A stretch of 64,000 nt of DNA, taken from assembly GCA_965225705.1 (NCBI GenBank), contig OZ245325.1, forward strand, positions 434,001 to 498,000. Reading direction: 5' to 3'. This DNA is from G965225705 sp965225705 (GTDB taxonomy: Bacteria > Pseudomonadota > Alphaproteobacteria > Caulobacterales > Maricaulaceae). Positions 9,453 through 18,758 of the stretch are shown here, piece after piece. Position numbers and translations under genes: made by a program. The notes below the pieces were generated by a model. It ran no database searches and had not been told where the DNA came from. It worked only from the letters and a program-made list of their open reading frames with translations. The stretch's first letter is position 1, and each line of letters begins with the position of its first letter.

Positions 9453-10178
9453 TTAGAAGCTGTAGACGACAGCGAGACGTGTTGTGGTGTCTGTTTTCTT
9501 GGTACCAAGAGGCGGATCTGTGTCATGCTCTACGAGAATACCGAAGCGAGCTGACAGATTGCCCATAAGCTTTGCTGTAATATTGGCATCATTTTTAAAT
9601 TCTGTGTTGTCTTTGGTCCAAATGACAGAGCTGTCGTTGGTAAATTTCACAGAATCGTTGAATTTGTAGGAAAAGCGGCTGGCACCACGAAGGGCAAAAT
9701 AGTCTCTTTTCTTCTTGTTGTTTTTCAGGATACCAGCATCAAAGGCATCGCGACGCCAGCCTGCACCAGCCTCAACAAGCCATTTCATTTTATCCTGATC
9801 GATAACCTTATACCCGATACCAGGGCCGAAATAGGTACGATAGTCATAGGTTTGAAATTTATCTTTTTCGTAAGAGGCATTAACAAAACCATATACGCGG
9901 TCTGTAAACCAGCGGCTTAACTGATAGCCGAGATAAAGACGATCTTTATCTTTAACGCCATCAGACTTACCATAATCATAGTCAAGACGGAAACGGTTGG
10001 ACCATTTCCCAATATTTTTATTAAGTGTCAAACCCACACCAATATCTGTGGATTTTGTATTACCAGACTTGACGTTAGCACTGGCAGAGGCTTCACCAGA
10101 CCAGCCTTCAAGAAGCTCAGCATGCGCTGTGCCGACTGTCATGGCTGCCATGGCCAGAACAAGAGCTATTTTCTTCAT
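9453..10178 (-). CDS. DUF481 family outer-membrane protein
   Basis: A 241-residue protein with a clear Sec signal peptide (MKKIALVLAMAAMTVGTAHA, cleaved after AHA). Its body of alternating beta strands begins WSGEASASANVKSGNTKSTD, the typical opening of DUF481 proteins (E. coli YdiY type). The predicted fold is a small outer-membrane barrel ending in an aromatic residue (VVYSF). Function is unknown for the family; some members are linked to acid or salt stress. The gene is monocistronic with its own terminator, and AAAAAAGGAT lies just before the ATG. Confidence 0.85.
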   Translation of the reverse strand: MKKIALVLAMAAMTVGTAHAELLEGWSGEASASANVKSGNTKSTDIGVGLTLNKNIGKWSNRFRLDYDYGKSDGVKDKDRLYLGYQLSRWFTDRVYGFVNASYEKDKFQTYDYRTYFGPGIGYKVIDQDKMKWLVEAGAGWRRDAFDAGILKNNKKKRDYFALRGASRFSYKFNDSVKFTNDSSVIWTKDNTEFKNDANITAKLMGNLSARFGILVEHDTDPPLGTKKTDTTTRLAVVYSF

Positions 10179-10420
10179 GGATAATTATCCTTTTTTAAGT
10201 GACTCCAGCAGCAAGCTTCAAACATGCTTGCTCCACAAGAATGTTCAGAATACACTCCTTTAAAAGAGAAGTTCCTGAATGTAATCTGAACAGGCTTCTT
10301 CCTGTCACCCTTCATATAGGGTAAGATTGTCAGGAAGGGGGGGATGTTATAAATACGGTTTTTGATTTGTAAAACAATGATGTGGTTTTTAATTTAAAAT
10401 TTAAATAAGGTGATGCTTTT

Positions 10421-11677
10421 ATGCAACATAGTGGACATAAAATATGTGCTGAGGAACGCAAAACCTTAGACTGGATCGAAGCACAAAATGAAGATATGAT
10501 CGCGCTGGTCAAGGCGTGGTCACAGATCAATTCCGGAAGCACGCATTATGCAGGTTTAGAACGTATGCGTGGAAAACTGGAAGAGGTCTTCGCGGATCTT
10601 GGCGGTGATATGTGTGCGGCTGCTCTGCCCCCGAATGAGAAGGTTGAATCGGATGGGACTGTTTCTATGGAAGAGCGACCCCCTTCCTTTCTTTTAACCA
10701 AACGTCCTGAAGCTCCTGTACAAATCCTGCTTACAGGGCATCATGATACGGTTTTTCCACCCTCCAGTCCTTTTCAGGATTACACATTGCTTGATGACGA
10801 TACATTAAATGGCCCCGGTGTTGCTGATATGAAGGGTGGTTTAATCGTTATGTTTTATGCGCTGATGGCTTTAGAGCGCACATCCCATGCTCAAAACATA
10901 GGCTATCGTGTTCTGATTAGCCCTGATGAGGAGATTGGCTCCCCGGGTTCAGCTTCTCTTTTGGAAGAATATGGTCGCCGTGCCGATTTAGGTATGACCT
11001 ATGAGCCCTGTCTTGCAGATGGCTCTCTCGCCGGGGCCCGTAAAGGATCAGGTAATTTTACGCTTGTGGTGCATGGTAAAGCGGCGCATGCCGGGCGGGA
11101 TCATCATCTTGGACGCAATGCTTTTCAGCCCTTAAGCTTTTTTATCACAGAGCTTCAGGAACTTAATGGGAAACGTGATGGTGTGACCTTTAATACGGGG
11201 AAGGTCGAGGGAGGCGGGCCTGTGAACATCGTCCCGGATCTGGCCATAGCACGCTTTAATGTCCGCATGCCCGAGAAAGAAGATATGGCCTGGATCGAAC
11301 AGGCTTTGACCCGTCTTGTGAGCAGGATCAATGAACGGGAGGGCTTTCAGGCAAGTCTGCATGGGGGGTTTACACGTCCTCCTAAACCTATGGCCCCCAA
11401 AAATGCCCGTCTTTTTTCCTGGCTTAAAGAAGCTGGTCAGGCTCTGGGTCTTGAGATAAGGTGGCAGGATACAGGCGGGGTGTGTGAGGGAAACAATCTC
11501 TGGGCTGTGGGGTGTCCCAATATTGATACGCTGGGCGTGCGGGGGGGCAGGATCCATTCCCCGGAGGAATATGCTCTTTTGTCCAGTTTTGTAGAAAGAT
11601 CTCAGTTGTCAGCGCTTATGCTCATGAAGCTGGCATCGGGGGAATTTGATATAGAAGCTTTGAAAAAAGCCTCTTAA
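10421..11677 (+). CDS. M20-family zinc hydrolase of the ast cluster (possible AstE substitute)
   Basis: A 418-residue metallopeptidase of the M20/ArgE/DapE/CPG2 type. Metal and catalytic motifs are in order: GHHDTV with H107 and D109, GPGVADMKGG with the bridging Asp, PDEEIGS with the general-base and metal glutamates, and a dimerisation-domain His in KAAHAGRDHHLG. It lies 42 bases ahead of astA on the same strand. M20 enzymes cleave N-acyl amino acids or gamma-glutamyl-type bonds. In the arginine succinyltransferase pathway the last step removes succinate from N-succinylglutamate. No astE is visible, so this enzyme may do that job; that is inference from position and chemistry. Confidence 0.75.
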   Translation: MQHSGHKICAEERKTLDWIEAQNEDMIALVKAWSQINSGSTHYAGLERMRGKLEEVFADLGGDMCAAALPPNEKVESDGTVSMEERPPSFLLTKRPEAPVQILLTGHHDTVFPPSSPFQDYTLLDDDTLNGPGVADMKGGLIVMFYALMALERTSHAQNIGYRVLISPDEEIGSPGSASLLEEYGRRADLGMTYEPCLADGSLAGARKGSGNFTLVVHGKAAHAGRDHHLGRNAFQPLSFFITELQELNGKRDGVTFNTGKVEGGGPVNIVPDLAIARFNVRMPEKEDMAWIEQALTRLVSRINEREGFQASLHGGFTRPPKPMAPKNARLFSWLKEAGQALGLEIRWQDTGGVCEGNNLWAVGCPNIDTLGVRGGRIHSPEEYALLSSFVERSQLSALMLMKLASGEFDIEALKKAS

Positions 11678-11719
11678 ATCCGGGTGAAGTGACAGACATC
11701 TTTGAAATAAGGATAGCAT

Positions 11720-12736
11720 ATGCTTTCGGTTCGTTCAGCACGACGGGATGATCTTGATGCAGTTATAGAGTTAGCTCAGCTGGCGGGTCCGGGCTTTACC
11801 AGTCTTGCTGTTCCCCCTGAAGAGCTGGCCGCGCGCCTTGAGCTTTCTGAAGAAAGCTTTCAAAAAGAGGTGACAGCGCCAGAGTCAGAAGTTTACATGC
11901 TTGTCCTCGAAGACTCCACAACCCGCCGTGTTCTTGGTATCAGTGCCATTAAGGCGGTGGTCGGCATCAAAAAGCCTTATTATAATTTCCGGCTTGTAAA
12001 TCTGTCTCATACATCTTCTTCTGTGAAGCGACGCCTTGATCAGGATGTGATGTTTCTGGTGACAGATTTTGCAGGGGCGAGTGAGGTGGGAACCCTGTTC
12101 GTCCGTCCGGAGAATCGTTCCGGGGGGACAGGGCGTCTGATAGCGCAGGCCCGCTATATGGTGGTTGCTGCGGCTCCCCATCGTTTTGGGGATACCGTGG
12201 TTTCTGAATTGCGCGGTTGTGTTGACCATGAGGGGCATTCTCCTTTCTGGGAGCATTTGGGCCGGCGATTTTTTGATATGGATTTTGGAGAAGCCGATAC
12301 TTTAAGTGCTTCAGGGAATAATCAGTTTATTGCTGATCTGGCACCCAAATACCCTCTTTATGTTGAGCTCTTTCCCAAAGAGGCACGTGATGTGATAGGG
12401 GTCACGCATCCTGATGGGGTGGGGGCCCGCAAGCTCCTTGAATGGGAAGGGTTTCGCTATAATCGTGTTGTGGATATTTTTGATGCTGGTCCTTTGGTGT
12501 CCTGTCGGCGTGATCTCATCCGAACCCATCGTGAAAGCCGCCGTGTGACCTTCAGGGCCAGAGACAATCTCACCAGTACGGTGTCCGGCATTATCAGTTC
12601 TGATCGTATGAATAATTTACGTATGACGTATGGAGATCTTGAAGATCAGGGAGAAGATATTTATCTTAAACCAGAGATTTTGGATCTTCTTCATATGAAA
12701 ACAGGGGACGCCGGACGCGTCTGGATACGCTCATGA
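11720..12736 (+). CDS. astA: Arginine N-succinyltransferase
   Basis: First enzyme of the AST pathway: it transfers succinyl from succinyl-CoA to arginine. The 338-residue length is the family norm. It opens with the GNAT-like MLSVRSARRDDLDAVIELA and contains FVRPENRSGGTGRLIAQARY, the acyl-CoA region, then VSELRGCVDHEGHSPFWEHLGRRFFDMDF, all characteristic of AstA. Its stop overlaps the astD start by four bases (ATGA), which implies translational coupling. It is cytosolic, and no regulatory site for the cluster was identified. Confidence 0.95.
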   Translation: MLSVRSARRDDLDAVIELAQLAGPGFTSLAVPPEELAARLELSEESFQKEVTAPESEVYMLVLEDSTTRRVLGISAIKAVVGIKKPYYNFRLVNLSHTSSSVKRRLDQDVMFLVTDFAGASEVGTLFVRPENRSGGTGRLIAQARYMVVAAAPHRFGDTVVSELRGCVDHEGHSPFWEHLGRRFFDMDFGEADTLSASGNNQFIADLAPKYPLYVELFPKEARDVIGVTHPDGVGARKLLEWEGFRYNRVVDIFDAGPLVSCRRDLIRTHRESRRVTFRARDNLTSTVSGIISSDRMNNLRMTYGDLEDQGEDIYLKPEILDLLHMKTGDAGRVWIRS

Positions 12737-14208
12737 ATATAGAAAAAACAAGTAAAGGCCTTTATCTTGATGGGGTTTGGCAGGAAGGAACAGGGGCTGG
12801 TTTTGCCTCGCATGATCCTGCTTATGGTCATGTTATCTGGCAGGGAAAAGAGGCAACACCTGATCAGGTCGCAGAAGCTTTTGGTGCGGCGCAGCGCGCT
12901 TTTCCCGCCTGGTCGCGGCTGTCTTATGAAGACCGTCGTGCGATTGTTCTGACCTATAAAGCCTTAGCAGAAGAGCGTGTTGAGGACATGGCACGGCTTA
13001 TCGCCTCTGAGACAGGCAAACCTTTGTGGGAGACACGCACAGAGGCCAGAGGTCTCGCAGCAAAAGTTGATATCTCCATCAAAGCGTATGAAGAGCGCAC
13101 AGGTGCGCATGAAAGCACAGCACCTTTCGGGCGGATGAGTCTGCGCCATAAACCCCATGGTGTTCTGGCGGTTCTTGGGCCATATAATTTTCCGGCCCAT
13201 CTTCCCAATGGTCATATTGTACCAGCCCTTTTGGCAGGAGATACACTGGTCTTCAAGCCCAGTGAAATAACCCCTGCGGTGGGGGAAGCTCTGGTGCAAC
13301 TCTGGCATGATGCGGGCCTGCCTGCGGGTGTTCTCAATCTTCTTCAGGGCGCGCGCGGTCCCGGGGCTGCTATGCTGGAGAGGCCAGAACTTGATGGCGT
13401 TTTGTTCACAGGTTCTGCCGAGACGGGGGCCTTTATTCATAAGACCTTTGGGGGGCGCCCTGAGATTCTTCTTGCTTTGGAAATGGGTGGATTTAATCCT
13501 CTTCTTGTCTGGGATGCCGGCGATGATGTCGGGGCCCTGGCAAGTCTTATTTTACAATCAGCCTTTATCACCACGGGCCAGCGCTGTTCCTGTGCCAGAC
13601 GGCTTATTGTAAAGGAGGGGGAGGGGACAGAGCGCCTTATCACAACCCTGTTAGAAAAAATGGATGGACTTGTCATCGGGGCCTGGGATGAGGAGCCCCA
13701 GCCTTTTATGGGGCCTTTGGTAAGTGAGAAGGCTGCGGATCAGGTTTTACAGGCTCAGGACGCCCTTATCACACAAGGGGGTCAGGCCCTTCGCTCTGCA
13801 CGCCGCCTGGACCGTGGTCCGGCTTTCCTAAGCCCGGGCCTTGTGGATGTCACGGGTCTTCAGACTCCGGACAGGGAGACTTTTGGTCCCCTTCTCCAGC
13901 TGAGGCGTGTGGAAGATTTTGATGCAGCCCTGACAGAGGCCAATAACACACGTTTTGGCTTGTCTGCGGGTCTTATTTCAGAAAATTCTGAGCTTTGGGA
14001 GCGTTTTAAAACAGACATTCGTGCCGGGATTGTTAACTTCAACCGCCCCACAACAGGGGCAGCTGGCAGCATGCCTTTTGGAGGGCCCGGCTTATCTGGC
14101 AATCATCGCCCCAGTGCTTATTATGCTGCGGATTATTGCGCTTATCCTGTGGCAAGTCAGGAAGCAGACAGGCCAGAGCCTGTGCATGTTCCCGGTTATC
14201 CTGATTAA
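12733..14208 (+). CDS. astD: N-succinylglutamate 5-semialdehyde dehydrogenase
   Basis: This enzyme oxidises N-succinylglutamate semialdehyde to N-succinylglutamate with NAD+, the fourth AST step. It has 491 residues. The aldehyde-dehydrogenase signature is complete: LGPYNFPAHLPNGHI in the NAD region, GSAETG at the cofactor fold, catalytic E250 in LALEMGGFNP and nucleophile C285 in GQRCSCARR. FNRPTTGAAGSMPFGGPGLSGNHRPSAYYAADYC near the end is typical of AstD. The start overlaps the astA stop by four bases. A 410-base gap before astB holds a possible terminator. Confidence 0.94.
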   Translation: MNIEKTSKGLYLDGVWQEGTGAGFASHDPAYGHVIWQGKEATPDQVAEAFGAAQRAFPAWSRLSYEDRRAIVLTYKALAEERVEDMARLIASETGKPLWETRTEARGLAAKVDISIKAYEERTGAHESTAPFGRMSLRHKPHGVLAVLGPYNFPAHLPNGHIVPALLAGDTLVFKPSEITPAVGEALVQLWHDAGLPAGVLNLLQGARGPGAAMLERPELDGVLFTGSAETGAFIHKTFGGRPEILLALEMGGFNPLLVWDAGDDVGALASLILQSAFITTGQRCSCARRLIVKEGEGTERLITTLLEKMDGLVIGAWDEEPQPFMGPLVSEKAADQVLQAQDALITQGGQALRSARRLDRGPAFLSPGLVDVTGLQTPDRETFGPLLQLRRVEDFDAALTEANNTRFGLSAGLISENSELWERFKTDIRAGIVNFNRPTTGAAGSMPFGGPGLSGNHRPSAYYAADYCAYPVASQEADRPEPVHVPGYPD

Positions 14209-14618
14209 GGGCCTATGTCCTGACAGGCAGACCTTTGAGACGTCAAAAATGGCGGAGACTTTTGGGCTTTTTAAGACAGGCTCATATTTTTTAAACTATC
14301 CCTTCCTCCGCCTTTTTTGGTGCAGCACACGCAGGCAAAGCTTTGCTTTAGCACATGTGTTCTCACCTCTTCCGGATCTGTGGCGGGGTGTACTGGCCTG
14401 TACACATAGTCTATATGCCTTGTCTGTGTGCGATGTCTCTTTCAGGCTATCTAAGAGGGGAAAATACCTAAAAATCCTGTGTGAAGTTTCATGATCAATT
14501 TTTCTTATTCCGGGGGGTTTTGAGAACAGAAAGTTTTTCTTATAGTGGCACATGTGCATGACATGTTGAGGGTGCAGGGGCACGCTTTTAAGCACAGACA
14601 AAAAAATGAGGAGAAAGC
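14209..14618 (+). other. Gap between astD and astB with a possible weak terminator
   Basis: These 410 bases carry no credible gene. GGCGGAG (14251-14257) can pair with CTCCGCC (14306-14312), which is followed directly by six T's; the 48-base loop is long for a terminator. GAGGAG precedes the astB ATG. The gap suggests that astB may have its own promoter. Confidence 0.35.
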
Positions 14619-15980
14619 ATGACGAAGGGCACCATGGCAGAGGCTGTTGAAGTGAATTATGATGGTCTTGTTGGTCCCACCCATAATTATAGCGGCCTAT
14701 CAGCAGGCAATATAGCCTCTCAAAACCATGGTGGTGACATAGCCTATCCTCGCAAAGCAGCCCTTCAGGGCCTCAATAAGATGAAAATTCTTTATGAGGC
14801 TGGTTTTACGCAGGGGGTTTTGCCGCCCCAGGAACGCCCGTTTTTTCCCCTTCTCCATGCTCTCGGGTTCTCAGGGGATGAGAAGACCATATGGGAGAAG
14901 GTGTGGCGTGAAAGCCCTTTTCTGGCACGCAATCTTATTTCAGCTGCAACCATGTGGACGGCGAATGCCGCGGCAGTCTCCCCGGGTGCTGATACCGAAG
15001 ATGGACGTCTGCACCTGACACCTGCCAATCTTTTAACCATGCTCCACCGCTCTGTAGAAGCAGGACAAACCCACAGAGCTTTGAGACGGGCTTTCCCCCG
15101 TGAGGACCATGTTGTTGTGCATGAAGCCCTGCCTCCCCAGGCTGCTTTTGCCGATGAAGGGGCGGCCAATCATGTCCGCTTATGTGCTCATCATGGCGCA
15201 CCGGGCATAGAGATTTTTGTTTATGGGCGATCCGCTTTTGAGAAAAACGCGACACGTTTTCCAGCCCGTCAGACCCTTGAAGCCAGTCAGGCTTTAGCAC
15301 GCCTTCACGGGCTTAAGCCTCAAAGGGCGGTTTTTGTTCAGCAGTCGGCTAAAGCCATTGATGCCGGGGCATTTCATAATGACGTTGTCTGTGTTGGCAC
15401 ACGCACCTGCCTTTTCTTCCATGAAGAGGCTTTTGAGGATAAAGAGGGCGCTCTTAAGGCCATTTGTGCCGCCAGTGAAGGGCTTTTTGAGCCAGAATTT
15501 GTGGAGGTTCCGGCCGCAGAGGTCCCCCTTGAAGATGCTATTCAGTCTTATCTGTTCAATGCTCAGCTTTTGGTATGGCCGGGTGAGGATCGTCTTGTTC
15601 TTCTTGCTCCTTTGGAGGTCAGAGACAATCCCCGTACCCGGGCTTATTGTGAACAGCTTGTCAAAGACAATGGTCCCATAGGACGGGTGCATTATGTTGA
15701 TGTTCGCCAGTCCATGGCCAATGGCGGGGGGCCTGCATGCTTGCGTTTGCGTGTTGTGATGACACCTGAAGAGCAGGCACAGGCCCATGGGGCTATGTTG
15801 TTTGATGAAGTGCTCTATGATCAGCTCACCCACTGGGTTAAAACACATTATCGGGAAAGCCTTGCGCCAGAGGATCTTGCGGATCCTGCTCTTCCTGATG
15901 AATCCCGTACAGCTCTTGAGGCCCTGACAGACATTCTTGGCCTGGGGCAGGATTTTTATCCCTTCCAGCGGGGGGGCTAA
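14619..15980 (+). CDS. astB: N-succinylarginine dihydrolase
   Basis: This enzyme converts N-succinylarginine to N-succinylornithine with release of two ammonia and CO2, the second AST step. The 453 residues match the amidinotransferase-superfamily fold. The N-terminal VNYDGLVGPTHNYSGLSAGN is the AstB signature, HNDVVCVGT supplies an active-site His, and the nucleophile is C374 in NGGGPACLRLRV. ATG 14619 has a strong GAGGAG; in-frame ATG 14634 is a weaker alternative. The gene order M20-astA-astD-(gap)-astB leaves the astC transaminase step to a gene elsewhere, perhaps an ArgD-type enzyme. Confidence 0.95.
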   Translation: MTKGTMAEAVEVNYDGLVGPTHNYSGLSAGNIASQNHGGDIAYPRKAALQGLNKMKILYEAGFTQGVLPPQERPFFPLLHALGFSGDEKTIWEKVWRESPFLARNLISAATMWTANAAAVSPGADTEDGRLHLTPANLLTMLHRSVEAGQTHRALRRAFPREDHVVVHEALPPQAAFADEGAANHVRLCAHHGAPGIEIFVYGRSAFEKNATRFPARQTLEASQALARLHGLKPQRAVFVQQSAKAIDAGAFHNDVVCVGTRTCLFFHEEAFEDKEGALKAICAASEGLFEPEFVEVPAAEVPLEDAIQSYLFNAQLLVWPGEDRLVLLAPLEVRDNPRTRAYCEQLVKDNGPIGRVHYVDVRQSMANGGGPACLRLRVVMTPEEQAQAHGAMLFDEVLYDQLTHWVKTHYRESLAPEDLADPALPDESRTALEALTDILGLGQDFYPFQRGG

Positions 15981-16077
15981 ATGTCTGGTATATGTGTTTA
16001 TCTGTCCTGCTCCTTTTGCAGGGTATGACGGGAAACACCTTAAAGAAATCAGGAATTTTCATAAAAGGAATATCATC

Positions 16078-16863
16078 ATGAAACTTGGAGACAATATCAG
16101 TGCTGTGATCACAGGCGGGGCTTCGGGTCTTGGGGCTGCTGCGGCGAGATCCCTTGCAAAAAAAGGTGTCAGGACGGCTCTTTTTGATCTGAATGAAGCG
16201 GAAGGGACGGCATTTGCGAAAGAGCTTGGGGGGATGTTTATTAAAACAGATATTTCTCATCCTGAACAGGTTGCAGAGGCTTTTCAAACTGCCCGTAATG
16301 CTCAGGGACAGGAGCGTATTTTGGTAAATTGCGCAGGGATAGCTGTTGGGGAAAAACTTGCAGGACGCTCCCGCACGACAGGGGCAATACGCATGCATGA
16401 TCCGGCTTTGTTTTCTAAGGTTATTGCCATTAATTTGACGGGGAGTTTTCTGTGTGCAGCGCATGCAGCGGCCGGCATGATGGAACTTCCCCCCTCCGGC
16501 GATGACGGGGAGCGTGGCCTGATTATCCACACCTCTTCTGTTGCCGCAGAGGATGGACAGATTGGTCAGACAGCTTATGCAGCCTCCAAAGGTGGAATTG
16601 CCAGCATGACCTTACCCATGGCACGCGATTTGGCTCAGGAAGGTATACGTGTGATGAGCATTTTGCCAGGCTTTTTTGAAACACCTATTTATGATTCCTT
16701 AAAACCAGAAGTGAAAGAGAATTTAGAGCAACAAACCCTCTTCCCTAAACGTTTTGGGAGACCAGAGGAGTATGGTGATTTTGTTGTGGCTCTGTGTGAA
16801 CATGCTTATTTGAATGCTGAGACGATACGTCTGGATTCAGGGTCCCGCATGCCACCGCGTTAG
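16078..16863 (+). CDS. Short-chain dehydrogenase, 3-hydroxyacyl-CoA dehydrogenase type II-like
   Basis: A classical SDR of 261 residues. The NAD-binding TGGASGLGAA lies at residues 11-20, NCAGI marks the next cofactor strand, HTSSVAAEDGQIGQTAYAASK holds the catalytic Ser with Y167 and K171, and LPGFFETP follows. The TSSVAAEDGQIGQ stretch matches human HSD17B10-type 3-hydroxy-2-methylbutyryl/3-hydroxyacyl-CoA dehydrogenases. ATG 16078 is chosen because AAAGGAA lies just upstream; a longer frame from 15937 would overlap the end of astB and lacks fold support. It may serve fatty-acid or branched-chain oxidation, and a link to arginine use is not evident. Confidence 0.82.
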   Translation: MKLGDNISAVITGGASGLGAAAARSLAKKGVRTALFDLNEAEGTAFAKELGGMFIKTDISHPEQVAEAFQTARNAQGQERILVNCAGIAVGEKLAGRSRTTGAIRMHDPALFSKVIAINLTGSFLCAAHAAAGMMELPPSGDDGERGLIIHTSSVAAEDGQIGQTAYAASKGGIASMTLPMARDLAQEGIRVMSILPGFFETPIYDSLKPEVKENLEQQTLFPKRFGRPEEYGDFVVALCEHAYLNAETIRLDSGSRMPPR

Positions 16864-16965
16864 AGCATGAGAGAGCCTTCTGCAAACATGTTTTAAGGGC
16901 GTGGCTTTGCCTTGTCTACGCGCGTCTGTATGTAAAAGAGTTTTATGATCCGGGAAGGATATATA

Positions 16966-17178
16966 TCAGGGTTCTTGTACAGGGCTTGTTGTTAACCCTT
17001 TTCTGGCTGTTTTACAGGCCTGAGAATCATCAGGTGTGTTATAACAGGCCTCATAAACTCCTTTGAAGGCACCATACTTTTGAATATAATAGGCGACAGG
17101 TTTTTGTGTGCTGCACCCTGTGCAGGCTGTGAGGGTAGCACATATTAAAAAATATAGGATCTGAGATCTGTTTTTCAT
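16966..17178 (-). CDS. Small lipoprotein, EexN-like
   Basis: A 70-residue protein. The lipoprotein signal MKNRSQILYFLICATLTAC has two candidate lipobox cysteines close together (LTAC and CTGC). The short mature part has the pattern PVAYYIQKYGAFKGVYEACYNTPDDSQACKTA. The YY...C...C...A spacing resembles EexN-family lipoproteins linked to entry exclusion in conjugative systems. No conjugation gene is nearby, so a role in exclusion is not supported. ATG 17178 is chosen over one eight codons upstream because AAGGAGC lies at ideal distance. Confidence 0.6.
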   Translation of the reverse strand: MKNRSQILYFLICATLTACTGCSTQKPVAYYIQKYGAFKGVYEACYNTPDDSQACKTARKGLTTSPVQEP

Positions 17179-17335
17179 GAAAAGCTCCTTGTCAAAAAAC
17201 ATGTATTGGGTCTCCGGAACTTCCCCCTTCGTCTTTTTTATGGGCTGAAAACCCGTCTTGATTTTTGAGGTAAAAGCTGCTTAGACTGAAACAGGTTTAG
17301 TTTTCATGTCTGGAAAAGACATCATAAAGGCTTTT

Positions 17336-17585
17336 GTGGGAGAGTGCGTTTTACGCCACCGAAGGAGCAACCGCCCCGGAAACTCTCAGGTATCAGGGAC
17401 CGCGAAAGTCTCGAAAACGCTGGAAAGGGCTCCGATACTCATAAGAGTTAAGTGTCCACCGAAGGAGTAAGCCTGGGTCCTCTCCCCTGTTTGGGAGATC
17501 CCCTGTGTGAATCTCTCAGGTTCTGAGACAGCGGGGGCGCAGAGCTCTCATGCCCTGGGCATGAGAGGTTAGTTTGCGCCCGAGG
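17336..17585 (+). promoter_or_regulatory. Tandem glycine riboswitch
   Basis: Two aptamers in series lie in the leader of the glycine cleavage operon. Aptamer 1 shows the conserved CCACCGAAGGAGCAA (17357-17371) and AACTCTCAGGTATCAGGGAC (17381-17400). Aptamer 2 repeats CCACCGAAGGAGTAA (17457-17471) and AATCTCTCAGG (17510-17520). A strong hairpin, with arms around 17541-17569, lies in the second aptamer. Such switches normally turn the gcv operon on when glycine is high. The gcvT start is about 40 bases downstream, so the switch could act on translation or on termination. Outer limits are approximate. Confidence 0.93.
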
Positions 17586-17626
17586 ATCATCTCCTCCCCT
17601 TGCGCATTTTCATGGGGTAACATGCT

Positions 17627-18730
17627 GTGGATAGGAACAGGTTAAAACATACATCTCTTTATGACTGGCATCAGTCTTTGGGGGCACGCATGGTGCCTTT
17701 TGCAGGATATGCCATGCCTGTACAGTATGAAGGTGTGCTGGCAGAGCATGAGGCCACCCGCAAAGGGGCCGGTCTGTTTGATGTCTCCCATATGGGACAG
17801 GCGCGTTTGAGAGGCAACTGGCGTGCCCTTGAACGTGTTATCACGGCTGATCTTGGGGCGCTTGCCCCCGGGGAGCAGAAATATACCCTTCTTCTGAATG
17901 ATGAGGGCGGTATTAAAGATGATCTGATGGTATCACGGCCTGATGAAGATGGCCTTTTTCTTGTGGTCAATGCGGCAACAAAGGACAGTGATTTTGCATA
18001 TATTGCAGAACGTCTTGAAGGGGTCGCTGAGCTTGAGGTTTTAGAGGAGCGGGCCCTTCTCGCCCTGCAGGGGCCTCAGGCTGCAGAGGTGATGAAACCC
18101 CTTGCCCCTGATTGTAACCGGCTTGTGTTTATGCAAACCGCTTCTATGTCTGTGCACACGATCCCCTGTCTTGTTTCACGCTCAGGCTATACGGGGGAGG
18201 ATGGTTTCGAAATTTCTATACCCCGGGACAGGGTACAGGAAATAGCAGAGGTTCTTACAGACCATAAGGCGGTCCGGCCCGTTGGGCTTGCCGCCCGTGA
18301 TAGTTTGCGGCTGGAAGCCGGCCTTTGTCTTTATGGTCATGATATGGATGAGACACGCACGCCTGTGGAAGCGGCTCTGACCTGGGCTCTCGCTAAAACA
18401 CGGCGTGAGCGGGCTGATTTTCCGGGGGCTCAGAAAATTTTATCCCAGATTGCTGAGAAGCCTTCCGTCAGGCGTGTAGGGATTCGCCTTGAAGGGCGTG
18501 CTCCTGCACGTGAGGGGGCAGAGCTTGTTTCTGAGACAGGAGAGGCCCTTGGCCATATTACCAGCGGTGGTTTTGGACCCAGTCTTGGACAGGCCATTGC
18601 TATGGGCTATGTTCAGCAAACATCTGTACGCCCCGGCACATCTGTACAAGCCATGGTGCGGGGACGTGCTCTTCAGGGTGAAATTGTTAAACTTCCCTTT
18701 GTACCGCACCGCTTTTATCGTGGTGGATAA
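17627..18730 (+). CDS. gcvT: Glycine cleavage system T protein (aminomethyltransferase)
   Basis: This protein transfers the methylene carbon from the lipoyl arm of GcvH to tetrahydrofolate and releases ammonia. It has 367 residues. The N-terminal TSLYDWHQSLGARMVPFAGYAMPVQY and GLFDVSHMGQ are diagnostic, FISIPR-like strands and RDSLRLEAGLCLYGHDMDE complete the folate-binding core. GTG 17627 is the likely start, since the nearby ATG 17622 is out of frame; GGGGT lies upstream. It is the first gene of a four-gene operon under the glycine riboswitch; gcvH follows after 28 bases. Confidence 0.96.
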   Translation: MDRNRLKHTSLYDWHQSLGARMVPFAGYAMPVQYEGVLAEHEATRKGAGLFDVSHMGQARLRGNWRALERVITADLGALAPGEQKYTLLLNDEGGIKDDLMVSRPDEDGLFLVVNAATKDSDFAYIAERLEGVAELEVLEERALLALQGPQAAEVMKPLAPDCNRLVFMQTASMSVHTIPCLVSRSGYTGEDGFEISIPRDRVQEIAEVLTDHKAVRPVGLAARDSLRLEAGLCLYGHDMDETRTPVEAALTWALAKTRRERADFPGAQKILSQIAEKPSVRRVGIRLEGRAPAREGAELVSETGEALGHITSGGFGPSLGQAIAMGYVQQTSVRPGTSVQAMVRGRALQGEIVKLPFVPHRFYRGG

Positions 18731-18758
18731 ATTATAACAGGATGAAAAAGGACAGAAT

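Noticed and set aside
15294..16530. Long open frames on the minus strand across astB and the SDR gene
   Set aside because: They are antisense to genes with intact catalytic motifs and show the irregular composition of shadow frames.
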